Assembly (NCBI GenBank): GCA_009746045.1
Contig: RPFO01000038.1
Span: forward strand, 299,759 to 363,758
Direction of reading: 5' to 3'
DNA length: 64,000 nt
From: Mesostigma viride
Taxonomy: Eukaryota; Streptophyta; Mesostigmatophyceae; Mesostigmatales; Mesostigmataceae
Shown here: one piece after another, positions 12,201-22,315 of the stretch
Numbering within the stretch: position 1 is the first letter of the stretch
Layout of the letters: each line of letters opens with the position of its first letter
The notes under the pieces: model-generated
What the model saw: only the letters and a program-made list of their open reading frames with translations
Told to the model about the DNA's origin: nothing
Database searches by the model: none
Translations under genes and position numbers: made by a program

Positions 12201-15200
12201 AAACAGCCATGGTATATCATCTCCCTTCTCGGCTAACAGTACATGAAACAGCCATGGTATATCATCTCCCTTCTCGGCTAACAGTACATGAAACAGCCAT
12301 GGTATATCATCTCCCTTCTCGGCTAACAGTACATGAAACAGCCATGGTATATCATCTCCCTTCTCGGCTAACAGTACATGAAACAGCCATGGTATATCAT
12401 CTCCCTTCTCGGCTAACAGTACATGAAACAGCCATGGTATATCATCTCCCTTCTCGGCTAACAGTACATGAAACAGCCATGGTATATCATCTCCCTTCTC
12501 GGCTAACAGTACATGAAACAGCCATGGTATATCATCTCCCTTCTCGGCTAACAGTACATGAAACAGCCATGGTATATCATCTCCCTTCTCGGCTAACAGT
12601 ACATGAAACAGCCATGGTATATCATCTCCCTTCTCGGCTAACAGTACATGAAACAGCCATGGTATATCATCTCCCTTCTCGGCTAACAGTACATGAAACA
12701 GCCATGGTATATCATCTCCCTTCTCGGCTAACAGTACATGAAACAGCCATGGTATATCATCTCCCTTCTCGGCTAACAGTACATGAAACAGCCATGGTAT
12801 ATCATCTCCCTTCTCGGCTAACAGTACATGAAACAGCCATGGTATATCATCTCCCTTCTCGGCTAACAGTACATGAAACAGCCATGGTATATCATCTCCC
12901 TTCTCGGCTAACAGTACATGAAACAGCCATGGTATATCATCTCCCTTCTCGGCTAACAGTACATGAAACAGCCATGGTATATCATCTCCCTTCTCGGCTA
13001 ACAGTACATGAAACAGCCATGGTATATCATCTCCCTTCTCGGCTAACAGTACATGAAACAGCCATGGTATATCATCTCCCTTCTCGGCTAACAGTACATG
13101 AAACAGCCATGGTATATCATCTCCCTTCTCGGCTAACAGTACATGAAACAGCCATGGTATATCATCTCCCTTCTCGGCTAACAGTACATGAAACAGCCAT
13201 GGTATATCATCTCCCTTCTCGGCTAACAGTACATGAAACAGCCATGGTATATCATCTCCCTTCTCGGCTAACAGTACATTAAACCGTGCATTGTCGCTGG
13301 CATGCGCTGGTTGTTTCATTTACAGTACAGCCATGCGCATGGCCTCGAGTCCCCGTCGTTGCTTGCTCATCTCATACTGCTGTTGCTTCCATCGGTTGCT
13401 GTGCTTGCCTCCCGTCTGCCCCCTCCCCTGCCACTACCTGAGCCTGTCATGCAACTGCCCACAGTCATGCTGCCCACTTGCTGCTCCTCTGGGAATGCTC
13501 ACATCATCCTCATGCACCAATGCCCTCTGCATCGTTCTTTCCTCCACCCGGTCGTGCATGTGGTATTGTGCCGCAGTCGTGCTGACCACGGGCGGCTACG
13601 GGCGCGACCGCGAGCTGCTCACCGAGTTTGTGGGGCCCATGTGCCTCTTCCCCACCACCAACGGGGAGCAGACCACTGGCGATGGCGTCAAGCTGGGCCG
13701 TGCGGCTGGTGCCCAGTTGAAACAGATGGAGCAGGTCCAGGTGAGCCGGGTGGCGCAGGCAGCAGGGCTCCAGGTCGGAACAGAGGGGGCATAAGCAGGT
13801 CGGGAGTGCAGGTGCCGGACGTGCCTGTTTCTTTTCTGGCCTAAGACACTGTATGTGTGCTCTGTAGGTGGCAGTAGTGACCTATTGCTTGATCTTGGAC
13901 AAAACACGGGTTGCTCTTGCTTGCAGCAAGCTGTGTACCCCTCTATGGTGGCCAGTATGTGCTGTAGCGTTTGCACGCGCACGAGTTTTTGCCATGGCAA
14001 GGATGCTGTTAGTGCCGAACTTGTCTGGTCAGTCATGTGCGTGTTCTGAGTCAGGTGATTCTCTCCCAAGTCATTCCATCCTGACATCCGCCTGTTCTCA
14101 ATTCTTCTTTCTGCCATCAACCCAGGTGCACCCGACCGGCTTTGTCCCTCTGGCCTCTGTGCTGGAGCACGCTAAGGACAGCACGCTGACGCGCTGTGCC
14201 TGGGCAGGTCGCCAGGTGTTCCTTGCGCCCGAGATGCTGCGTGGGGCAGGCGGCATCCTGGTGGACAGCTCGGGCGCGCGCTTTGTCGATGAGCTGGCCA
14301 AGCGCGAGGTGGTGACCAATGCTATTCTCCGGCACTGCCAGGAGGAGGATGCGGTGCTGCACGACCCTACGCGTGAACTGACGGCAGAGCAAGTGCCGGT
14401 GGGTACTCGATGCGGGCGTCAGTTGTTAGTTGCTTTCCTGGTTGTTTCTCTTGTAATCATAGCATTCATCTTGTTGTGTCGATTGTTACGGAAATCAATG
14501 TGCATTGGAGACGGAAAGGCTGTGCTGATATCTGCTTCCTTTCAAGTTCGTACTTTAATTTTGCCTACATTTGGGGCCTTGTTTGTTTTACTACTGCCAA
14601 AAGCAGCAAGGCAGCCTGGAAATGTGGTGCTGGCTACCTTTTGTGGGACAAAAGGGGAGTCATAAGGCGCAAATGCACACGCATGCACACACACGCACAC
14701 ACATAAGAGGGTTCTCACCATCTTCCTCGCGCTCTTCTCGGTTTAGTTGTATGTCATAATCTCCATTACTGATGTTATGATATCTCTGTGATGCTTCTGT
14801 CATCCCTCTCCGCTGCTTTGACTACCTGATTGCTGACCACGCAGCTGCCCGTGTCGTTCATGATCATGAACGAGGACGTGATGAAGAAAGTGGGGCCGGG
14901 CGTGTTCAAGTTTTACGAGTCCCAGGGGCTCATGAAGAAACTCAACAACGCCCACGAGGTCGCCAAGTACCTCGGCCTCCATGAGCAAGGTGAGGGATAG
15001 CCACGTGGTCCAACGCTGGGGCTGGTCTGCTGGGCCCTGGGGGACCTGACAGGATGTTTTTTAAATAGGACCTGAGTAGATGTTTTTTTTTTAGGATTAA
15101 GGGTGGATGGCCCACACGTTCTCTAAAGTACACCGGTGGATGGCCCACACGTTCTCTAAAAGTGCACCGGTGGACGGCGCACACGACCTCAAACCACCCC

Positions 15201-17306
15201 ACCTTTCTTTGGCAGAGATGGTAGCTCATACACAAGCAGGCAGAGACAACTTGCCAGTCGGCTCGAGTGCATGGACTGTGGGCCATGGGACAGTGTCTGT
15301 TCTATTTTTGGCGAAGGGAATGTGGCGGGCGGTTTATGGTGTGGTTGACCTGAAGATCCTGAACCCCACTTGCTGTGGCGCGCATGGGGCCGTGATTGGT
15401 TACTCATGCCACCCTGGGCCGTGCTCAATGTTTCAGCTTCAATCGTCACCTTTTGATCCATAAAAGGAACAAGTGCACCCCTGTAATGGTTGCCCTTTTT
15501 CACTTCCTTTGGTCATGCTCCCCATGCCTCCTACCATGCGTCCAGTGTTCTTGACCACCCTGGCAGACTACGCTGACTCGTTCGACAAGTCGGTCGCCGT
15601 CCAGTCCGCGGTGGGCGAGAGCGCCGAGGAGCGCCCACTGGTAGATTCTGAGAGTGGCTCTGACACGGATGCCCACTGCGAGGGCATGGGCAGCGTGGAG
15701 CGCAAGCTGCCCGCGGCTCGCTGGATTGATGTCTTCGGCAAGTCCTGGTTCCCCACCAAGTTGCGGCCCGAGGAGCCCTTCTGGGTGGCAGCAGTGACCC
15801 CCTCGGTCCATTACACCATGGGTGGCCTGGCCATCAATACCAGCACAGAGGTCATCACGCCGCCACAGATGGCTCAGGACGGCAAGCCGCCTCGCATCGA
15901 GGGCCTCTTCGCGGCAGGTATTTGGGTGGCGGTGGTGGTCTGTGCTGGTAGGTTAGGCAGATGGGACAGGCATATGGCAGGGCAATCCCTTATCTTGCAT
16001 TTGTCGCAGTGATCCAGCGCGGTGGTGTGAGAGTCCAGTGAATGAAGGGTTTGTGGGATGCCTTTCTGCATCCTTCTTGCTGCTTGCCGGTTCCCTGGAT
16101 GTACTCACTCCTTCCGCTAGGCACTTGGGGACAGCAATGCCCCAGTGGAGCAGGATGAAGGCCTTACCACATGACTTATATTTAGAACTTTTTTTTGCGG
16201 CCTTTCTTATACTTCTGCCGTCTTCGATGGCTTCAACCCCATGTCAACATCGCCTTGCGACATGGCCCCCAGGTGAGGTCACGGGCGGCCTGCACGGCCA
16301 GAACCGGCTGGCGGGCAACTCGCTGCTGGACTGTGTGGTCTACGGCCGCATCGCAGGCCAGCGCGCCGCCATGATCAACGCCAAGCCGGCCAGCGAGCCG
16401 GGCGTGCCAAAGGACGCATTTGTCGAGCTGCGGTGCTGCCAGCACGACATCCGTACGCCGACGCAGTTCGTGCTCAAGTTCGAGCTTCCGTCGCAGCGCC
16501 AGGTGTCAGGTGAGGGGCAGGAAGGGGGGTGGCTGCAATAACGAGGGGGGGGGGGGGGGGGGGCTACAATTAGGAGCCTTTGGGGGGGGCCAGGCTATCA
16601 ATCATGAGTTTTTTGTCTTCCTCGGGACACTACCAGCTTGTTCCCCTCCCCATTCCTTCACCGCCCTTCCCTCTTCATTATCAGCTGTGCAGGGATTTCT
16701 CTGCTCTAGGTTCACGCATCCAGCACAAGGCTCATAGCGTTTTTGTGGAGTTGTTGGGTGTTTGTTCATGAATGAGTCCCATCATGATGGCTGTAAACGT
16801 CGAAGAGGTATGCATTATGATTTGATACAAACGGAAAGACTTTCAGCGGTCGCATATGTCATCTGACTGCAAATGTTTTACTCAGAAGAGAGTTATCCCC
16901 GCAAAGAGAGTTATCCCCGAGATTTGCTTTTCAAACTACCTGGTACGCCCGTAGTGTTTTCCCCGTATCAACTTTCCAGTTTCATCTTCCCTTCTTGTGT
17001 GACTCCGGATTCGGGTTTCATCTTCTCTCCTGGTGCGACTCGGGTCGGGTTCCGTCTTCTCTTCCTGTCGCCACAGGGCTGAACGAGGGCGACAAGGTGC
17101 ATCTCCGCGTGAAGGTGCTAGAAGTCTCGGGGGAGGAGGTGCCGATGTCCACGTTTGAGGTGGCCAGCTCGAAGGAGACGCGTGGGCACGTGAAGGTGCT
17201 CATTGACCTAGCAAAGGCAGGCGAGGCAGGGCCCGAGGCCAGCAAGTTGGCCAAGTTCCTCAACAAGATGCCTGTGGGGAGGTTTGTGGAGCTCAAGGCA
17301 GCTTAA
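6228..17306 (+). CDS. Soluble fumarate reductase (Osm1/Frd1 type), 11 exons
   Basis: Exons: 6228-6425, 7637-7743, 8186-8295, 8904-8999, 11092-11199, 13577-13740, 14126-14398, 14845-14989, 15546-15917, 16273-16509, 17077-17306. All introns are GT-AG, phases agree, and the sum is 680 codons including the stop. The product is an FAD-binding-2 flavoprotein that would reduce fumarate to succinate during re-oxidation of reduced cofactors. The dinucleotide fold IAIIGGGLAGLSAAIQAS is in exon 1. Substrate-site residues known from the family are present: H263 in VHPTGF, R313 in GARFVDE, H489 in VHYTMGG and R536 in HGQNRLAGNS. Residues about 574-679 resemble the flavin subdomain of cytochrome b5 reductase (FVLKFELPSQ) but stop before an NAD-binding half and lack the RxYT flavin motif. 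An upstream ATG at 6033 could add an organelle-targeting leader. Introns 4 and 5 hold large minisatellites. Confidence 0.88.
9499..11091. repeat. 59-bp minisatellite, exactly 27 units, in intron 4
   Basis: The first unit begins at 9499 and exon 5 begins at 11092, a span of 1593 bases, which is 27 times 59. Each unit starts TGACCAAGC, the same nine bases that open exon 5. Units differ by single substitutions (GACGACA/GATGACA, AAAGAA/AAGGAA, CCTTCTG/CCGTCTG). At the first boundary and the last three, the sequence before TGACC is CCTACAG, an intact 3' splice site; at the other boundaries the AG is lost. Confidence 0.97.
11667..13281. repeat. 45-bp minisatellite, about 36 units, in intron 5
   Basis: Nearly identical 45-base units (CCATGGTATATCATCTCCCT...). 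The only internal change I see is T to G at about 12060, and the last unit is slightly diverged. Because 45 is a multiple of three, both strands carry long artificial open frames (MVYHLPSRLTVHETA repeats on plus, VLLAEKGDDIPWLFH on minus). Each unit contains a pyrimidine stretch ending TAACAG and an ATG|GTATAT sequence, which look like weak splice sites. This is intron, not a gene. Confidence 0.97.
15102..15190. repeat. Short tandem repeat in intron 8
   Basis: About two and a half copies of a 35-37 base unit beginning GGTGGATGGCCCACACG, inside the intron between exons 8 and 9 of the fumarate reductase gene. Confidence 0.8.
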
Positions 17307-18445
17307 GGCTGGGGCCCTCAGTTGTGAGCCCGTAGTCTCGGCTGGTTAGAAATTCCCAGCCGTGAAGTATACAGTTCTGCGTTTTTCTAGTAACAACGGC
17401 CCTTCTTGGAACGAAAAGATTGGGCTGGCCGTGAGGCCCAAACGGGGGCCGTACGAAATGCACGGGCGCGGGGCGCAAAGTAGTTGGTGCGATCTGGGAA
17501 ATACGTCCTTGCGCCCAGTTGGCGCAAGTGCCCGAAATGGCCAAACCTTGGAGATCGAGGTAAAGTTCCCACTTTATTCGATCAACAAGTCCCGTCCTGC
17601 ATGTTTGGGGGTGTCTACTGTAGCATGGTTGCTAGCTTGAACAATCTCCTTAATTCTACAAGAGCGCACATACAAGAGCACCCGTAGTTAGCCGGTAACC
17701 ATTGCCATGGACAAGTCTGGAAACAACCGACCGACCGACCGACTGACCGACCGACCGACCGACCGACCGACCGACCGACCGACCGACCGACCGACCGACC
17801 GACCGACCGACCGACCGACCGACCGACCGACCGACCGACCGGCCAAATACTGAATGCTTTGGCTGAAAATTACTGGCCACCTGGCCACGGCTACCAACCT
17901 GCCCCCGCCGGCCCCCCTTGATCTTGATTCCGTGCACGGTGATAGTTTTCCCGATCAGTTATCTAGAGCTCCAACCGACTCTCTGGTGTGAGCAGTGACA
18001 TGAGTATCGCCCCAATCTTGAGCACTCGAACTACTTACTAACTATGAGCTGTCCAAGAGGGGTCTCGTCTGCTTAGTATATATGCCGGTACTTCATTAAT
18101 GACGATGTTGTTGTTGGTGTATATTTTAGACTAGCTGTGGACACATATGTACCGGCCTGCGCTGGAACTTGTCTCCTTGATATTGTCCACGTCATGAGGA
18201 GACGTCTGGACTATATCTTAATGATTGGGGAATTCAGTGCTCGGTTTTCCCCCAACGGGGACACGAGACTAATGAATGAAGTAGTTGTTGTCAAGGATCC
18301 CACACCACTGATCCTTTCTACTAATCGAGCATGCAATGAGTTGTGATCCCAGAGTACTGATTGGGAGCTTCCAGAGTACGCGACCAATCCAAAATGGGGA
18401 AATGGGTGCGGGGCCGATAGCGGGTGGGTCTGAATCATGAAATCC
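17307..18445. other. Downstream flank of the first fumarate reductase gene
   Basis: 3' untranslated and intergenic DNA. I find no TGTAA polyadenylation signal of the chlorophyte type in the first 400 bases. Apart from the CCGA repeat at 17727-17841 there is nothing recognisable. Confidence 0.5.
17727..17841. repeat. (CCGA)n tetranucleotide microsatellite
   Basis: About 29 copies of a CCGA unit with one early interruption (GACTGACC). It lies about 420 bases beyond the stop codon of the fumarate reductase gene. Confidence 0.97.
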
Positions 18446-18454
18446 ACACCCGAT

Positions 18455-19203
18455 TAATTAATTAATTAATTAATTATCAACATCACTCCGTTGCGAGTAG
18501 ATGTAGCACATAGCCCTGAGAAGGGGCATATGGCTTTTAATACATTCTAGGCTACTTCATGCAAGGGTGGGAATGTAAGCTACCCCTGCTCTAGGTGCAC
18601 CAGGGCACCCGCACCCTCATGGTCTATCACGCTATGCCCGGGTAAGGGGGGAGCATGCCTGTGAGGGGGAAGATCATCATGGCTATACAAAAACTAGAGC
18701 GTGGCATCTCAGCAGAGAGCAGCTCTCTGCATGGGCACAGCATTACTAAATAAAACTAGGCATCGTCTGGAGTGTGGCTCATCATAGGCACACATGTACA
18801 TGATTACATAAAGCGCGTGGCTTAGCTGGAATAGGGCCTCTAGGAGGCGTACATGTACATGGCCATGGTCTATCTATTCTACACTACTGCTGTATTCCCC
18901 TAAGCTGGGGCGTCTGGAGTCGCTGGGGCCGCGGGGGTCGCCTGCCAGGGCTTGTGGCCGACGTAGATGGCCGCCCCCTTCCAGTACACCGGCTGCCCCG
19001 CCTTGGTCTGCCGGAGCTGGAGGTAGGTCGGCCATAGCTCCCGTCGCCGTTGTTGCTGCGCCAGGGTCAAGTCGTCATCCAGGGTGAAGAGAGTCTTCTC
19101 GAGCCGCTTGCGGCGTCTGAGAAAAGAAATCTTGTTCGCCGGGGTCTTAAAGGTGAGAAGGAGCGGGGGCGGCCCTGCCTTACCCCGCGCGCGCGCCTGC
19201 CTT
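18455..19203 (-). mobile_element. ORF1-only retroposon, 5'-truncated (subfamily A)
   Basis: Minus-strand element, bounded by ACACCCGAT at 18446-18454 and 19204-19212, which I read as a 9-base target duplication. Reading 5' to 3' on the minus strand it has the C-terminal part of an L1-ORF1-like protein (19144-18900), a 3' untranslated region of about 400 bases, a hairpin of ACTC-type arms at 18485-18498 and a TTAA-type tail. The hairpin has one mismatch relative to other copies. It is the best-delimited short member of the family. Confidence 0.78.
18900..19144 (-). pseudogene. C-terminal fragment of L1-ORF1-like protein
   Basis: Encodes KISFLRRRKRLEKTLF, then LDDDLTLAQQQRRRELWPTY and PVYWKGAAIYVGHKPW, ending at a stop at 18900. 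The order (basic RRKRL helix, acidic DDDLT, Gln-rich helix, then a VYW-G strand) matches the C-terminal domain that follows the RRM in L1 ORF1 proteins. The RRM itself is cut off by 5' truncation. Confidence 0.6.
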
Positions 19204-19395
19204 ACACCCGATCCAAGTGCGGAATACTATGAAAACCTGCACGCGGGTTGCCGTGGTTGCTTGCTCAGACTGGCATTTTGCGCTGGGCGGAGCAAGTGAG
19301 CGGGCCGGCCGGTCCGGCACTCTGTTTGTGTTGTTGCGGTCGGTAGTGTTGTTGGCAGGTTTGGACCGCGATCAGCAGAAGAGAATGATGATTAA

Positions 19396-20205
19396 TATAA
19401 TCTATATTAATTAATTAGGAGCATAACTCCGTTGGGAGTATATGTAGCACATAGCCCTGAGAAGGGGCATATGGCTTTTAATACACTCTTGGCTACTTCC
19501 TGCAGGCCGGTGTGGGAATGTAAACTGCCACCTACTCTGCTCGTGCTCAAAGTGTGCACACCTGCCCACCCCTGTATTCAGGCACCTAGCCTAGTAGGGG
19601 CACTGACAGAGGGGGGAAGATCAGCATGGCTATACAGAAGCTAGGGCATGGCGTCTCAGTAGAGAGTAACTCTCTGCGTGGGCACAACATAGCTAAGTAC
19701 ATCATCTAAAGCTAGGCATCATCTGGTGTGTGGCGCCATCATGGGCACACATGTACATGACTAAGAAATGTTCATGAGTCAGCTGGTATAGTGCCTGCAG
19801 TCAAGACGTGCATGTACAAGGCCACGGTCTAACTATTCTACACTACTACTGCTGACGGTATTCCCCTGGGCTGGGGCGTCTGGAGTCGCTAGGGCCGCGG
19901 CGCCCGGTCGCGGGGGTCGCGTGCCACGGCTTGTGGCTGACGTAGATGGCCGCCCCCTTCCAGTACACTGGCTTCCCCGCCGTGGTCTGCCGGAGCTGGA
20001 GGTAGGTCGGCCATAGCTCCCATCGCCTTCGTTGCTGCGCCAGGGTAAAGTCGTCGTTCAAGGTGAAGGGAGTCTTCTCGAGCCGCTTGCGGCGTCTGAG
20101 AAACGAAATCTTGTCCGAGGGAGAAGAAGCGGGGGCGCCCCTGCCTTACCCCACGCGCGGGGAAGGCGGTGTGCGACCAGCTTAATCTCACCAAGAAGGC
20201 GGCAT
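19396..20205 (-). mobile_element. ORF1-only retroposon, 5'-truncated (subfamily A)
   Basis: Second minus-strand copy next to 18455-19203 and similar to it across its length. The 3' hairpin is perfect here (ACTCC, GTTG, GGAGT; 19426-19439) with an AATTAATTAA-type tail at its left. The ORF1 C-terminal frame ends near 19846, and a shifted frame upstream encodes a VAHRLPRAWGKAGAPPLLL stretch matching the RRM-like region. I could not find a convincing target duplication. The 5' edge is approximate. Confidence 0.65.
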
Positions 20206-20231
20206 TAAAATTAAAATTAAAATTAAATTAA

Positions 20232-22311
20232 CCCTTCAACTGTCAAAACTCGAACCACGAGAACGGACTGAGTTTGGGTATCTTTGTGCGCCTGAGAGTA
20301 ACTAGCCAAATAACATTTTCTGGCCCACCCTTGGAACCAAGCATGCTTTTATATCAAATAATGTTTGGGAAATTTGGTTGGTCACATATCCATGCCCTAC
20401 ACCTGCTAAAAATAGCACCCCCCTCAGGGGGGTACAGTGCACATGGGGTTGGAGACATATATAATGCATTATCGACCATTTACACAAATCAGTTGGCCCT
20501 GGCCTTTTAAAGGCAGGTTATTATAATCATAGACATGCCATCAATGCATTCACAACATGAAATGTCACAAAACTGTGGACGCTAGCTACAAAATGGCCAA
20601 AGCCAGCTGGCACCGTTATAACGGTGCCAGCTGGCAGGGGTATAAATGGTAGCATAACAACACAAAACTTTATTCCAATTGGCATGAAACAACAAGGGAT
20701 GCCCAATTGGGCATCATGCACCATACCCAGGTGATAAAACAAGAGACCATGCCATATAACACATGCCAACATGCCGCAAGGGGCCAAAATGGCACTAGCG
20801 CGCGCGTGCGGTATACATAGCGCAAGACTAGCCAAGGGTGTAGCTAACTGTCAATTGGGCTACCTGGCTATGTGCCAGACTACGGATTGCGCCTCTGGGT
20901 GCGCAGATCCTGCCTCCTACAAGGCCCTGTCAGCTGGGTGCCAGCTGCCAACGTGCGGGTCGTGCGGCCATTGGCCTCAGCCCATGCGCGGCCAGCCGGG
21001 CTGCGGGCTGACAAGGGCTGCATGGCACGCTGGCGGCGGGCGTCGTCGTCGTCGACGCCAGCCACTGGCCCAGCGTGGAAGCTGAGATAAGCCAGCATAT
21101 AAGACACAAGACCATGCTAAAAAATAGGTGAAAGGCTCATTAATCAAGGCCTCAAGCGCGCGTCAAAGGGGTGGCAAGGAGCTACATCACTAACCCACCC
21201 GATGAATGACAAAACACCTCCACGTTCTTTGCAACAATAAAGAAAACAAAATGAACAAGTTGGTAATGCTTCCATGCAAACAGGTATTGGGTATCTCCAT
21301 GTTTGTCACATGCAATGGATGCAAAATCAGAAGGTGGGCGTTGGCCAGCAAAACAAGAAGCCATGCCTAAAACTGGTCAGAAAAGAACTTGTCTCGGGCT
21401 GTTTGAGCCAGGAAAAGCATTGGGTAATCACCTTTACCATATTACTAACCAATACCAACCGTTATCACGCTATTTCCGTTGCAGCCTCAGCTAACAGCGA
21501 CCAAACATGGTCCAAAATCTGCTTGACCTGATGGTATTCCACAACTATGACAAGCCGATGCGTAGAGGGAGCAAAACAACAAAATGACAATCACAAGCCC
21601 TCGATTATAACCCTGATATTAGTTATAAACGATAATACAACCATATACGGTTAACGGAACACGCTAGGAGGCTAGAACGTACCAGGTCGGAACAGCAGAT
21701 TACCTTTCCTGCGGGAGCCAGCACGCCCGATTCATGGACGTAGCCTCGAGCCTTTCCTGGCTGCCAATTCTAGCAAATCTGGTTGGGAACAACGTCAAAG
21801 GTTTATCCATGCGCAAATACCTCGAAAATTTCCGCCTAGCAACATGCAGCACTCGCACTGTCACCGCCTGGCCGCTGACATGATTTGCTGCGCCGACCAG
21901 CACCCCGATGACCCATCTACGCATCTTCAAACGTTCCATGGCTGGGGATAAAACGTTTTTAGGACTTGAAAATCATGCCTACAAAATTTGAGTCCATTAG
22001 GTAAAGCCATTCTCTCGTACCAGTCAGTTGCGTGCACCGCCATAGCCGTGCGCGTCAATATTTTTCATGCACGTCGGTCCCGTTGGACCATGGTACCCCC
22101 CTAACTTTGCTCAAGCATATCTCCCTGGCCAGGTGTCCAAAATACGGTCTGAATAGCGCCAGGCATAGCTTACGTCTAGATCTTTCGATCCCCCCAGGTT
22201 TGACCGTTAAATTATTATTGGCGCGGCGCCTGGTTCTGCCACAAACTCAGTCCGTTAGAGTGGCGCGAGTTCAACTGGCGCCACGAAAACGGACTCAGTA
22301 CAGTTTAAGGG
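20232..22311. mobile_element. Non-autonomous inverted-repeat transposon, piggyBac-like
   Basis: A 2,080-base segment flanked on both sides by TTAA (20228-20231 and 22312-22315). Its ends are inverted: CCCTTCAACTGT on the left and the complement of CCCTTAAACTGT on the right. Sub-terminal CGGACTGAGTTTG motifs occur near both ends in inverted orientation. A TTAA target and CCC-type termini are hallmarks of piggyBac elements. No transposase-like frame is present, so it would depend on another copy. The inverted repeat is short, so chance or another superfamily is possible. Confidence 0.5.
20602..20635. promoter_or_regulatory. 34-bp perfect palindrome beside a TATA-like box
   Basis: The 34 bases read identically on both strands, with half-site GCCAGCTGGCACCGTTA. 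GGGGTATAAATGG follows within two bases. This could be a dimeric operator beside a promoter or simply a cruciform within the surrounding transposon-like element. No downstream coding frame of note begins nearby. Confidence 0.45.
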
Positions 22312-22315
22312 TTAA

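Noticed and set aside
11286-13319. Long open frames (677 and 559 residues) on both strands
   Set aside because: They are created by a 45-base intronic minisatellite whose length is a multiple of three; both strands are open and no non-repeat protein sequence is present.
16540-16565. Poly-G run as a functional G-quadruplex
   Set aside because: A single homopolymer of about 20 G in an intron; likely slippage, with no evidence of function.
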